Notes: a model not told the origin generated them from the letters alone. 25,835 nt of DNA from W0P28-013 sp963659365 (GCA_963659365.1 CAVKTI010000033.1:1-25835); one strand, 5' to 3'. Shown: positions 8,035 through 15,600, numbered from the stretch's first letter. Translations and numbers: made by a program.

Positions 8035-9379
8035 CTACTTTCACACTTTCACACTTTCTCACTTTCACACTCTCTACTTTTTTACTTTTCTCCTTTTCAC
8101 TCTTTTCGAGTTTTGCTTCGAGGCGTGCAATCTCTTTTTCTTGGTTCGAAATAGTTTTCAGCAGTGCGTTAAGTTCCTCATTTTCAATCGAACTCGGGTA
8201 TTGTGCGTTCACGCGGTCGATGAAGTCGCTCAACACATTCATGTAGTTCATAAAAGCATCGTAAGGCGATTCGTACGAGATTGGTTCGGCCATTATCATG
8301 CCATTCGAGTAGTGTTTTGTGGTCATGAAAAAGAAGTGCGAGGTGTCCTGCAGGCGTTGCCAGTCGATTTTTATCAACAGGTCGTTGCAGAGGTGTACGC
8401 GCTGCGCAATGCCGTAGAGTTTGTTCAGTGCCTCGTTTTGCAGTTCGTTGCCGCACCATGCGCTTAGGTCTTTTTCCTCGTCGGCCCACGACATGGGGTG
8501 CATCACCGATATAGCATCGACGGGTTTGGCTTTGGCGGCCACTTCCGATGGCGTGGCAAAAGTTACGCCGTTGGCCATGGCGTGGTAGGGCAACGCCTTG
8601 AAAAAGTCGAAAATGCCGCTGTCGCGGTGGTTCAGCACGCCCAACGCCTCGTAGCCAAGGAAAATGTTGAACACCTCTTCTTCGGCGGACGAAGCGTTTA
8701 TCCAACCGATGAATTTTTCGGCGGTGAGCGGATATTCGTTCCAATTCCACTGCGAGAAACGATAGTTGATGTCGTCGCTCAACTTGTTGTCGCGCACCAG
8801 CAGTTTCACTTTGCTGTTGTAGGCGTGGCTGTAAACATAGTGCGGACTTTTCCAGCCCATAATGTGTTTTGCGCCTTCGATCATGATGGTTTTGTAGCCC
8901 ATTTTGGCAATGGTTTCGCCGATTTCGTCGCTGTAAATCAGGGCAGTATTGGCAAAAACGGTGGGCGTTTTGCCAAACAACTGTTTGATTTTGTTGGTTT
9001 GGAGTTTGGTCTGTATGGCAAACTCTTCGTTGTCGTAAACCGCTGCGAGCGAGTGGGCGTTGGGTGTGGCAAGAAACTCCACGCAGCCCGTTTTGGCCAA
9101 CTCTTGGAACGAGTCGATAACCTCGGGGGCGTAGCGTTCGAACTGCTCCAAAGCCAGCCCCGAAATGGCAAACGACACACGGAATTTGCCGTTCGAGCCT
9201 TTTATCATCTCGAGCAGCGTGCGATTGGCCTGCAGGTAGCACAGGTCGGTATTTTGGCGCACGGCCGTCTCATCGGCGTAATCGTCGTAATAGTAGTGGT
9301 CGTTGCCAATGTCGAAAAAGCGGTAGCGTTTCAAATTCGACCGCTGATGCACACGAAAAATAAAATTGATTGTTTTCAT
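8006..9379 (-). CDS. GH57 alpha-amylase-like protein, apparent catalytic Asp missing
   Basis: A 457-residue GH57 family protein of the glycogen cluster; it has no signal peptide and is probably cytoplasmic. Conserved GH57 regions appear in order: FRVHQR (9-13), FAISGLALEQF (70-80), IMIEGAKHIMGWKSP with the nucleophile-position Glu168, and FLGYEALG...DSGIFDFF (241-260). The last region normally reads D-Y-E-x-F-G, the Asp being the acid/base; here that residue is Gly242 (codon 8654-8656). It may therefore be one of the GH57 alpha-amylase-like homologues that lack a catalytic residue, perhaps with a binding or regulatory role. The C-terminus is a charged coiled coil (about 405-435) followed by a tail encoded by repeat DNA. 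Confidence 0.85.
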   Translation of the reverse strand: MKTINFIFRVHQRSNLKRYRFFDIGNDHYYYDDYADETAVRQNTDLCYLQANRTLLEMIKGSNGKFRVSFAISGLALEQFERYAPEVIDSFQELAKTGCVEFLATPNAHSLAAVYDNEEFAIQTKLQTNKIKQLFGKTPTVFANTALIYSDEIGETIAKMGYKTIMIEGAKHIMGWKSPHYVYSHAYNSKVKLLVRDNKLSDDINYRFSQWNWNEYPLTAEKFIGWINASSAEEEVFNIFLGYEALGVLNHRDSGIFDFFKALPYHAMANGVTFATPSEVAAKAKPVDAISVMHPMSWADEEKDLSAWCGNELQNEALNKLYGIAQRVHLCNDLLIKIDWQRLQDTSHFFFMTTKHYSNGMIMAEPISYESPYDAFMNYMNVLSDFIDRVNAQYPSSIENEELNALLKTISNQEKEIARLEAKLEKSEKEKSKKVESVKVRKCESVKVGTRHATSDE

Positions 9380-9405
9380 ATTGGTAAGATTTATTTCAAA
9401 TTTCT

Positions 9406-9445
9406 GGTTGATTGGTTGATTGGTTGATTAGTTGATTAGTTGATT
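9406..9445 (-). repeat. 8-bp tandem repeat in GH57 leader
   Basis: Five 8-bp units on the plus strand: three GGTTGATT, then two AGTTGATT. Read toward GH57 this is a G-free leader of AATCAACC/AATCAACT. It is preceded by GTTTAACGCATTGGTGAAG on the plus strand (9447-9465). The same pair of elements precedes rsmE in the same gene orientation. Confidence 0.85.
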
Positions 9446-9519
9446 AGTTTAACGCATTGGTGAAGGGTTCAGATTTCTAATTTCTAGTTTCTGGTTTCTA
9501 GTCGTAGCCCCCTTTCCCG

Positions 9520-9584
9520 TTTCCCCCGAAGGGGGAAAGCCTTTGTGGCCTCTTTTCCCGTTTTCCCCAAAGGGGAAAAGCCAC
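9520..9584. repeat. Two tandem hairpins
   Basis: TTTCCCCC-gaa-GGGGGAAA (9520-9538) and TTTTCCCC-aaa-GGGGAAAA (9561-9579) each have an 8-bp stem and 3-nt loop. The second is enclosed by GTGGC/GCCAC (9545-9549 with 9580-9584). The surrounding sequence (CTTTCCCGT..., CTTTTCCCG...) shows they are diverged copies of one unit. Neither has a T run suited to a normal intrinsic terminator. Confidence 0.8.
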
Positions 9585-9642
9585 GCATTTAATTAAGAAT
9601 TTTGAATTTAGAATTATGAATTTTCGCACCCCCAAGCGGTGC

Positions 9643-9682
9643 AATCTTCAAATCTTCAAATCTTCAAATCTTCAAATCTTCA
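9643..9682. repeat. Five-copy 8-bp tandem repeat AATCTTCA
   Basis: Five identical units of AATCTTCA in a row with no spacers. Degenerate forms of the same word appear near 7977, 14372 and, in reverse complement, 16705-16727. Confidence 0.9.
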
Positions 9683-9840
9683 AATGATAAAAAGTCTTTA
9701 TTCTTTTGTCTTTACTCTTTATTCTTGGGAAAATTCACTTCTCACTGCTCACTGCTCACTTCTCACTAAAAATTCCTCACTCCTAATTCCTCACTCCTCA
9801 CTTAAAGAAGCACTTCTCACTTCTAACTTCTCACTTCTAA

Positions 9841-11097
9841 CTACTTGCCGCAAACTCTGTCGTAGATTTGTCGTACTTTTTGGCCTGCGTATTCCCATTT
9901 GATGTTGTTTACCTCTTCCAAACCGTTGCGGTGAAGGGCTTCGTACATGGCGGGATATTTCACAATGGCGTGAATGTAGTCGGCCATAGCGTCGATATCC
10001 CAATAGTCGGTTTTGATGGCGTGGTCGAGAATTTCGGCGCAGCCCGACTGCTTGGAGATGATGCTCGGCGTACCACACTGCATCGCTTCGAGCGGCGAAA
10101 TGCCAAACGGCTCCGACACCGACGGCATCATATAAACATCGCTTTCGGCCAACATTTCGTACACGGCGCGCCCTTTCAAAAATCCTGTGAAATGGAACTT
10201 GTCGGCAATGCCGCGCTGCGCCACCAAACGGATCATCTGGTTCATCATATCGCCACTGCCAGCCATAACAAAGCGCACGCCATCGGTGCGGCTCAACACG
10301 CGCGAAGCCACTTCTACAAAGTATTCGGGACCTTTTTGCATGGTGATGCGCCCAAGAAAAGTTACAACTCTATCCTTGCGCGCACTTTTGTGCAGTTCAT
10401 CGACAAAGGCGAGCGGCTCCACAGCGTTATGCACGGTGGTAACTTTGTCGGGATTTTGGTGATATTTTTCGATAACCGTGTTGCGCGTCAGGTTCGACAC
10501 CGTAATAATATGGTCGGCAGCGTCCATGCCCTCTTTTTCGATACGATAAACATCGGGGTTCACATTGCCGCGACTGCGGTCGTAGTCGGTAGCGTGTACA
10601 TGAATCACCATTGGCTTGCCACTGATTTGTTTAGCAAAACGCCCTGCGGGATAGGTGAGCCAGTCGTGCGCGTGTATCACATCGAACTCGCGACTGTGTG
10701 CAATGACGCTTGCCACGGCTTCGTAGTTCGAAATCTCCTCCATCAGATTGTCGGGATAGCGCCCCGAAAAATCGACGCAGCCAATATCGTTTGTGCCAAT
10801 GCGGCGGAAATCGTACTTGATACCGTTGCGCAGTTGGAAATACTCGTCGGGGTGCATGCGACCGCCGAGCCGCTCGTTCACTTGGTTCCAGTTCACATCT
10901 TTCCAAACGATTGGCACATTGCACGCCCCGATGATGTGCAGAAAACTCTGGTCTTCGTCGCCCCACGGCTTCGGTATCACAAATGTGATTTCCATGTCGG
11001 GTTGCATGGCCATACCTTTCGTCAAGCCGTAACTTGCGGTGCCAAGTCCGCCAAGAATATGCGGTGGAAACTCCCACCCAAACATTAGTGCTTTCAT
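9841..11097 (-). CDS. GT4-type glycosyltransferase of the glycogen cluster
   Basis: A 418-residue GT-B fold retaining glycosyltransferase. The N-terminal domain starts MKALMFGWEFPPHILGGLG, whose glycine motif is typical of glycogen-synthase-like and GT4 enzymes, and has DVIHAHDW (139-146). The C-terminal nucleotide-sugar domain has VVTFLGRITMQKGPEYF and the E-x7-E motif (Glu329, Glu337). Lying between a debranching enzyme and GH57, it probably extends alpha-1,4-glucan from a nucleotide glucose; the donor is not visible. I start at ATG 11097, leaving 20 bases after the upstream lipoprotein stop. ATG 11133 would add 12 residues and overlap that gene. This debranching-GT-GH57 order is, to my knowledge, conserved in Bacteroides. 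Confidence 0.9.
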   Translation of the reverse strand: MKALMFGWEFPPHILGGLGTASYGLTKGMAMQPDMEITFVIPKPWGDEDQSFLHIIGACNVPIVWKDVNWNQVNERLGGRMHPDEYFQLRNGIKYDFRRIGTNDIGCVDFSGRYPDNLMEEISNYEAVASVIAHSREFDVIHAHDWLTYPAGRFAKQISGKPMVIHVHATDYDRSRGNVNPDVYRIEKEGMDAADHIITVSNLTRNTVIEKYHQNPDKVTTVHNAVEPLAFVDELHKSARKDRVVTFLGRITMQKGPEYFVEVASRVLSRTDGVRFVMAGSGDMMNQMIRLVAQRGIADKFHFTGFLKGRAVYEMLAESDVYMMPSVSEPFGISPLEAMQCGTPSIISKQSGCAEILDHAIKTDYWDIDAMADYIHAIVKYPAMYEALHRNGLEEVNNIKWEYAGQKVRQIYDRVCGK

Positions 11098-11117
11098 AGT
11101 ATTTTTGTCAGTTATTT

Positions 11118-11579
11118 TTACTTCTTTTTCCATATTTTACGGCTATCGCCAGGCAAGCATGGTTGATAGTAGGTACACAACATACTGTCATTCTCCTCTT
11201 TTGCTATTACATAACATCGTTGTATCTCTTGTTGTGCAATTTCATCATACAGTTTCATATAGGTAAATATCTCGCCACCTGTGCAAATAGTATCAATCTG
11301 CGCAAATAATTCGACTATATTTCCGCTCTTCATGAGGGTATCATTGCGGGCTAGGCTCCATCTTTTATTCGCAGTTACACACAACACTTCACTTATATTT
11401 GTTTTTTCTGCTGTTTCCCAATAATCGGGGTGATTCGTTCTTGTTTCTACCCATTGCCATTCTCCAATCAGTTGTGCCAAAGCATTTTCTGAATAGCTCA
11501 AGTCTTCGGATTTCGTGGATTTGCACGACATCATGCCCAACAACAGAATTCCTATCGTCAAAAAACTGTATTTTCTCAT
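11118..11579 (-). CDS. Small lipoprotein, possibly lipocalin-like
   Basis: A 153-residue predicted lipoprotein: signal peptide MRKYSFLTIGILLLGMMSC with the lipobox Cys at residue 19, then a short linker. LIGEWQWVETR followed by alternating beta-strand-like segments recalls the small lipocalin-like (WKWV...) lipoproteins common in Bacteroidota; this is a weak resemblance only. The start overlaps the stop of the preceding broken lipoprotein gene (ATGA at 11576-11579), so the two form a pair. Both are clearly AT-richer than the flanking glycogen genes, which suggests later insertion of the pair into the cluster. No relation to glycogen is evident. Confidence 0.7.
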   Translation of the reverse strand: MRKYSFLTIGILLLGMMSCKSTKSEDLSYSENALAQLIGEWQWVETRTNHPDYWETAEKTNISEVLCVTANKRWSLARNDTLMKSGNIVELFAQIDTICTGGEIFTYMKLYDEIAQQEIQRCYVIAKEENDSMLCTYYQPCLPGDSRKIWKKK

Positions 11580-12008
11580 AATGCAATCTCCCATTTAGTT
11601 TCGCTGATAGTTACCGTAAAAGTGGTGTCATTTTTCAAATCATTTTTCAATCTTACATTCCAATTGCCTGCTTTAATTGGCGAAATGCAATAGGACAAAT
11701 CGAAAATGCCATTACAATTAGCCCAGATACCAGAATCTTCCACTATAATGAGAGAATCATTCTTATATCGTACAAGACACTTGCAAATACTGTGGCGCAC
11801 CACAATTCGCATAAACATTGTTATGTACCACATGCAACATGCCCGATTGCAGCACAAACTCAATACTTTCTGGCAGACTGTCCGCCACCGCCATACTTTT
11901 CATTTCTGAAACTTCGATGTTCGACACCTGCGGTTGGGTTTCCTTCTTTTCGCATGCTCCCAAACACAGAGCCAGTGCCGCTACCACAAAAAACAGTTTG
12001 GTTTTCAT
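11576..12008 (-). pseudogene. Small Cys-rich lipoprotein gene split by a frameshift
   Basis: The first frame (12008 down to 11763) has a lipoprotein signal (MKTKLFFVVAALALCLGAC, lipobox Cys19) and runs through MLHVVHNNVYANCG and YLQVSC before stopping. From there the neighbouring frame continues with RYKNDSLIIVEDSGIWANC, DLSYCISPIKAGNWNV and ends TKWEIAL at 11576. Together they resemble one family of small Bacteroidota lipoproteins: a beta strand with His-x-Asn then Cys, later Cys residues, then a GxWxV strand. The shift lies between about 11763 and 11790, where there is no homopolymer, so a sequencing error is less obvious than at 637-645. The gene sits 12 bases after the debranching enzyme stop and overlaps the next lipoprotein gene. 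Confidence 0.65.
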
Positions 12009-12020
12009 CGTTTTCCCTCT

Positions 12021-14009
12021 CTATTTCACTATTTTGCCGATGCCGTAGTCGCTGATTTGCTGTTCGTTGAGCGATGACACAAAATCTTCCATCACTTTTT
12101 TGGCGCGCAGCACTTCGGCCACGGTGGGCGCGTAACTCATAGCACCATGTCCGCGGAAAGGCGGGTTGCCGTCGTACAGTTCCGACAGACAGCCGACGGT
12201 CAGTTCGGTCAAATCGCTTTCGAAGCCTGCCAAAAGGCGCATCAGCAGAGCCACGCCGCTCATTTTATGCACACGCAGATAGGCTTCGGCAAAGGCCGCC
12301 GTAGTCCACGGCCAAACAGGTCCATTGTGATAATTGCGGTCGCGCTCGAGTTGGCCGCCAATGTAAATCGGGCGATACATGCCGCTTTTCGGACTGAGGC
12401 TGCGCAAGCCTTTTATGGTGAGCAGTTCGCGCGTAACAATGTCGAGCAGCGACTTTTGTTGTTGGCGTTCGAGCGGCGAATAGGGCAACGAAACGGCAAA
12501 AATCATGTTGGGACGCACCTCGCGGTTGTGGTAGTCGCCATCGACATAGTCGTCCAAATAGATGCCGTTCCAGAATGTAGCAACGAACGATTGCCGCATA
12601 ATTTCGGCCTGATAGTTGAGCAAATCCGACATATTTTCGTGGTCGAGCGTGCGCGCCAAGTCCGACGCAAACTTCAACGCATTGTACCAGAGCGCATTTA
12701 TCTCGACTACATAGCCCGTGCGTGGCGTGATTGGCACACCATTTTCCATGGCGTTCATCCATGTCGATGGCTTGTAGCGACCGTCGGTGTAGAGCAATCC
12801 GCTGTCGTGAACAAACAGGTTGTTGTGTTTCTGTCGGCGAATGAAATCGATTACATCGAGCACATGCGCGCCATATTTTTCGGCGGCTTGCTGCAACGAG
12901 GTCGCTTGGGCGTACTGCTGAATGTCCCACACAAACCAGAGCAGCACATCGGGCGAACTCACCTCCTTCAGTTGCGTGCTTTTGGGCTTTCCATCGATGT
13001 AGTCGCGCACGGCGGTTACGCCGATTTCCATCATTTTTTCGAACATATCGGTTTCGCCAACCGCCAGCGTTGCGCCGGGAAGTGCCACAAATTCGTCGCG
13101 GGCGCGGTATTTGAACCACGGATAGCCCGCCAGCAGGTAGTAGCCGTCCTCTTTTTTGTTGTAAAATTGGTGCGCGGCATTTTTCAAGCAGGTAAAAAAG
13201 TCGGTGCGTCCAACGCGTTTCGCCACTTCGTCGTCGAAGAGTTTTTTCAAACGGCGCACGCTCACAGGCTCTGTTCCTGCCGAAAAAATCACCGTTTCAC
13301 CCTTTTTAATATCCAACTCGAAATAGCCGGGTACATACAAATCTTCGCTGTATTCGTAGCCGCGTTCCTGCTCTTTCAAGTACTCGATGCCGCGGTACCA
13401 ATCGGCTTGCGGCACAAAAGTAACCTGTTTGTTGGTCTGCATCACCAGATTTGGATAGCCGTCGTAGAGGCAGCACGAAATGCCATTTTCTACTTCGGTG
13501 CAAGTGCGATTTATTTTGTTGTTTTCGTGCGTCAGTTCGTTCACATTGCGGAAAGCGAGAAACGGTTTGAGCCGCAGTTTCGTGGGCGAATGTGCCTCGA
13601 GCAGCGTGTAGCGCACCAGCACACGATTTTCGAACGAAACCAAAATCCGCTCTTTTTGCAGAATCACGCCACCCACGCGGTAGATGGTCGTCGCCACCGA
13701 ATCGATGTGGAACTCACGAATGTACTTGTGTCCGCGCGGGCTGAAGTAGTCGCCTTGATATTTGTGAATGCCGAGATTGAACTCTGCGCCGTGCTGTATC
13801 ACCGTTTCGTCGCACGACGAGAGCAGCACATGATTGTCGCGGTCGAGCGTCGGCACGGGCACCACCAGCAGGCCGTGGTACTTGCGCGTATTGCAGTCGA
13901 TAATCGTCGTACTGGCGTATGCGCCAGCCTTGTTCGTGCGCAGCATCTCCTTGTCGAGCGATTTTTCGAGGTTGGTCAGCAGCGTCTTGTCAAATTTTAA
14001 GTAACTCAT
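12021..14009 (-). CDS. Glycogen debranching enzyme (amylo-alpha-1,6-glucosidase type)
   Basis: A 662-residue protein with an N-terminal bacterial-type debranching domain (LRTNKAGAYASTTIIDCNTRKYHG near residue 25) and a C-terminal (alpha/alpha)6-barrel GDE_C domain (GYPWFKYRARDEFVALPG, NALWYNALKFA, YHNGPVWPWTTAAFAEAYL, MSYAPTVAEVLRA). It would cut alpha-1,6 branch points of glycogen in the cytoplasm. I choose ATG 14009 (MSYLKFDKTLL) over the ATG two codons earlier by family similarity. It is the first gene of the minus-strand cluster; the upstream gap holds a palindrome at 14079-14105 that could be an operator. Key residues fit the family, and the length is normal. Confidence 0.92.
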   Translation of the reverse strand: MSYLKFDKTLLTNLEKSLDKEMLRTNKAGAYASTTIIDCNTRKYHGLLVVPVPTLDRDNHVLLSSCDETVIQHGAEFNLGIHKYQGDYFSPRGHKYIREFHIDSVATTIYRVGGVILQKERILVSFENRVLVRYTLLEAHSPTKLRLKPFLAFRNVNELTHENNKINRTCTEVENGISCCLYDGYPNLVMQTNKQVTFVPQADWYRGIEYLKEQERGYEYSEDLYVPGYFELDIKKGETVIFSAGTEPVSVRRLKKLFDDEVAKRVGRTDFFTCLKNAAHQFYNKKEDGYYLLAGYPWFKYRARDEFVALPGATLAVGETDMFEKMMEIGVTAVRDYIDGKPKSTQLKEVSSPDVLLWFVWDIQQYAQATSLQQAAEKYGAHVLDVIDFIRRQKHNNLFVHDSGLLYTDGRYKPSTWMNAMENGVPITPRTGYVVEINALWYNALKFASDLARTLDHENMSDLLNYQAEIMRQSFVATFWNGIYLDDYVDGDYHNREVRPNMIFAVSLPYSPLERQQQKSLLDIVTRELLTIKGLRSLSPKSGMYRPIYIGGQLERDRNYHNGPVWPWTTAAFAEAYLRVHKMSGVALLMRLLAGFESDLTELTVGCLSELYDGNPPFRGHGAMSYAPTVAEVLRAKKVMEDFVSSLNEQQISDYGIGKIVK

Positions 14010-14078
14010 ACACAATATATTAAGCCTTTTTCAAAAATCAAACTTTTCATTTCGGCAATTTACACAAATCCGCCCACA

Positions 14079-14105
14079 TGTACAAACATTTTTATATGTT
14101 GTACA
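14079..14105. promoter_or_regulatory. TGTACA palindrome, possible operator of the glycogen cluster
   Basis: TGTACAAACAT (14079-14089) and ATGTTGTACA (14096-14105) pair over 10 bp with a single bulged A around loop TTTTAT. Each arm ends in the palindrome TGTACA. It lies 70 bases before the debranching enzyme ATG, where a repressor or activator site would be expected. The binding protein is unknown. Confidence 0.35.
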
Positions 14106-14174
14106 GCATAAAATTTGAGCGTCCAATGCGCTCCGAAAAGGTAATGGATTTAAGGGACAATTAACAATTAAAAA

Positions 14175-14226
14175 TAGTAGCAAGTAGCAAGATACAAGTC
14201 GCAAGAAAGATTTTAAGAATATAGAA
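14175..14226 (+). repeat. 52-bp inverted repeat, left arm
   Basis: All 52 bases are the exact reverse complement of 15685-15736. The arm contains AGTAGCAAG, TAGCAAG and AGTCGCAAG words followed by AAAGATTTTAAGAATATAG. The two arms enclose yggS and the DUF4494 gene. Confidence 0.95.
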
Positions 14227-14266
14227 AATAGAGTATAGACAAAAATTATTTGAAAATTATGGCATT

Positions 14267-14362
14267 GTTGAATGCGAACAATTCATAATTCGGCGTATAG
14301 GTCAAATTGCAGGATAAATTTTACACGATACCTCTCAATAGGTCAAATTATTCGCATTCAAC
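14267..14362. repeat. 96-bp element with 17-bp inverted ends
   Basis: The left end GTTGAATGCGAACAATT (14267-14283) and the right end AATTATTCGCATTCAAC (14346-14362) are inverted copies with one mismatch. Inside, ATAGGTCAAATT occurs twice as a direct repeat (14297-14308, 14338-14349). No open frame. It could be a miniature mobile element or a structured RNA; I saw no target-site duplication. Confidence 0.6.
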
Positions 14363-14476
14363 GCCGCTGCAATCTTCAAATTTTCAAATAATTTGTCTTC
14401 GTCATAGTCAAAAGTCATCGTTTTTTTCTTGCGACTTGCGACTAAAAATTTGAAATTTTTGCGAAGCAAAAGAAAC

Positions 14477-14489
14477 TGCGCACAGCGCA
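14477..14489 (-). terminator. Possible weak terminator after yggS
   Basis: TGCGC-tgt-GCGCA on the minus strand is followed by GTTTCTTTT and then a second small hairpin (TTTTGC-ttc-GCAAAA). The stem is only 5 bp. The core GCGCACAGCGC also occurs in the mutS leader (about 4499) and near 15645, so it may be just another repeat word. Confidence 0.3.
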
Positions 14490-14494
14490 CTCTA

Positions 14495-15151
14495 TTATCG
14501 CTCGCCGAAGATGGCGGTGCCGATGCGTACCATGGTGCTGCCTTCGTCGATGGCGATGCGGTAGTCGTGGCTCATGCCCATCGAGAGTTCGGCAAAGTGG
14601 GGCAGGGCGCATTGGCTTTTCAGTTCGTCGAAGAGCGTGCGTATCTGGCGAAATTCGCGGCGTGTGTTGTCGCTGGTGGCATCGGCAGTGCCCATCGTCA
14701 TCAAGCCGCAGAGGCGTGTGTGTGGGTAGGCTTGCCAGCGTTGCTCGGCAAAAAAGGCGTGCGCCTCGTCGGGCGTGAAACCGTGTTTGGTCGCCTCTTT
14801 GGCAATGTGGATTTCGAGCAATATGTTGGGAATCAGATTGTTGCGCTCGGCATAACGGTCGATGGCGGCCAGCAGTCGCTCCGAATCGACGCTGTGAATG
14901 AGTGCAGCGCATGGCACAACCAGTTTCACCTTGTTGGTTTGCAGCGACCCGATGAAATGCCACTTGATGTCGTTGGGAAGGGCGGTCTGTTTTTGCTGCA
15001 ATTCTTGCGCATGGCTCTCGCCAAAAAGCCGCTCGCCGCAGTTGTAGGCGGCTCGCACGGCTTCGGCAGGGTGGAATTTCGACACACAGACCAACTGCAC
15101 ATCGTCGGGCAGAGTGGCGCGTATCTTTGCGATGTTTTCGGCGATGCTCAT
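14495..15151 (-). CDS. yggS: YggS family pyridoxal-phosphate homeostasis protein (PLPBP)
   Basis: A 218-residue, single-domain TIM-barrel protein that binds pyridoxal 5'-phosphate and helps balance vitamin B6 and amino-acid metabolism. The Schiff-base lysine is Lys25 in LVCVSKFHP; WHFIGSLQTNKVK, LIHSVDSERL, LCGLMTMG and LSMGMSHDYRIAIDEGSTMVRIGTAIFG are classic family motifs. The usual phosphate-site helper GENY/V reads GESHAQE here, a mild variation. Its first four bases overlap the DUF4494 stop, so the two genes are in one transcript and probably coupled. The start at ATG 15151 is set by this overlap and by family length. Confidence 0.95.
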   Translation of the reverse strand: MSIAENIAKIRATLPDDVQLVCVSKFHPAEAVRAAYNCGERLFGESHAQELQQKQTALPNDIKWHFIGSLQTNKVKLVVPCAALIHSVDSERLLAAIDRYAERNNLIPNILLEIHIAKEATKHGFTPDEAHAFFAEQRWQAYPHTRLCGLMTMGTADATSDNTRREFRQIRTLFDELKSQCALPHFAELSMGMSHDYRIAIDEGSTMVRIGTAIFGER

Positions 15152-15600
15152 TGCGCATTTTCGGCGTTTGGTTGCCCAAATCCGAACACATCGAGAATGT
15201 TTGTCTCGGCCACAGTGGCAATTTCGTAGTCGCCGAGCGTGCCGCGCATCCGCTCAATCAGCGTATCGACGGCCTTTTTGAAGTCCGACGCCTGCACCAT
15301 CATCGTTTGAGCCACTTTTTTCTCCACGCCTTTGTTTTCGTCCACGGCCAGATAGTTTATTTTGCAGCGATACCATTTGTCGCCCTCTTCGTTGTAGAAA
15401 AGTTCGGATATTTTCGTTTTCCTAATGTCGGCAATCTCGATGTCGCCCGATGTGGCGTAGAGTTTCACCTCTTTCAGAATGCGGCTTTCGGCTTCGGTAA
15501 ACGACAGCGCATCGACCAAAAAGGGTTCTGTAACTTTTGTAATCAGGCCGTCCTCGCCTTGACGGTCGAATTTAACTTTTACTGTAAACCAAGTGTACAT
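15148..15600 (-). CDS. DUF4494 domain protein
   Basis: A 150-residue protein matching the DUF4494 family, which as far as I know is largely restricted to Bacteroidota. Recognisable features: MYTWFTVKVKFDRQGEDG at the start, ALSFTEAESRI, a central ISELFYNEEGDKWYRCKINYL and a C-terminal region with DFKKAVDTLIERMRGTLGDYEI. The function is unknown. It has no signal peptide or membrane segment, so it is cytoplasmic. Its stop overlaps the yggS start by four bases (ATGA); this neighbourhood seems conserved in Bacteroides relatives and hints at a link to YggS, but that is only inferred from gene order. Confidence 0.9.
   Translation of the reverse strand: MYTWFTVKVKFDRQGEDGLITKVTEPFLVDALSFTEAESRILKEVKLYATSGDIEIADIRKTKISELFYNEEGDKWYRCKINYLAVDENKGVEKKVAQTMMVQASDFKKAVDTLIERMRGTLGDYEIATVAETNILDVFGFGQPNAENAQ

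Larger units (their letters stand above)
9380..9840. repeat. Repeat block between GH57 and GT4 genes
   Basis: No gene is visible in about 460 bases. Read in the minus sense from the GT4 stop: GAAGTGAGAAGT-type words (about 9840-9725), GAATAAAGAC words (about 9725-9690), five TGAAGATT units (9643-9682), two hairpins (9520-9584), CTAGAAAC-type words (about 9475-9505), the motif CTTCACCAATGCGTTAAAC (9447-9465) and AATCAAC(C/T) units (9406-9445), then the GH57 start. No TAnnTTTG box was found, so GH57 may be cotranscribed with GT4. Confidence 0.75.
14016..14494. other. Large non-coding gap upstream of the debranching enzyme
   Basis: About 480 bases with no supported gene. In order it holds: the TGTACA palindrome (14079-14105), a small GAGCG/CGCTC hairpin (14118-14134), one arm of a 52-bp inverted repeat (14175-14226), a 96-bp element with inverted ends (14267-14362), AATCTTCAAAT words (about 14372), AGTCGCAAGTCGCAAG in the yggS sense (14428-14443) and a hairpin after yggS. 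No perfect TAnnTTTG box faces the debranching enzyme gene. Confidence 0.7.

Noticed and set aside
9643..9682. Possible CRISPR array
   Set aside because: The five 8-bp units are directly adjacent with no spacers, and there are no cas genes.
12147..14000. A 617-codon plus-strand open frame opposite the debranching enzyme gene
   Set aside because: The minus strand carries recognisable debranching-enzyme motifs throughout; the opposite frame is compositionally odd and has no motifs.
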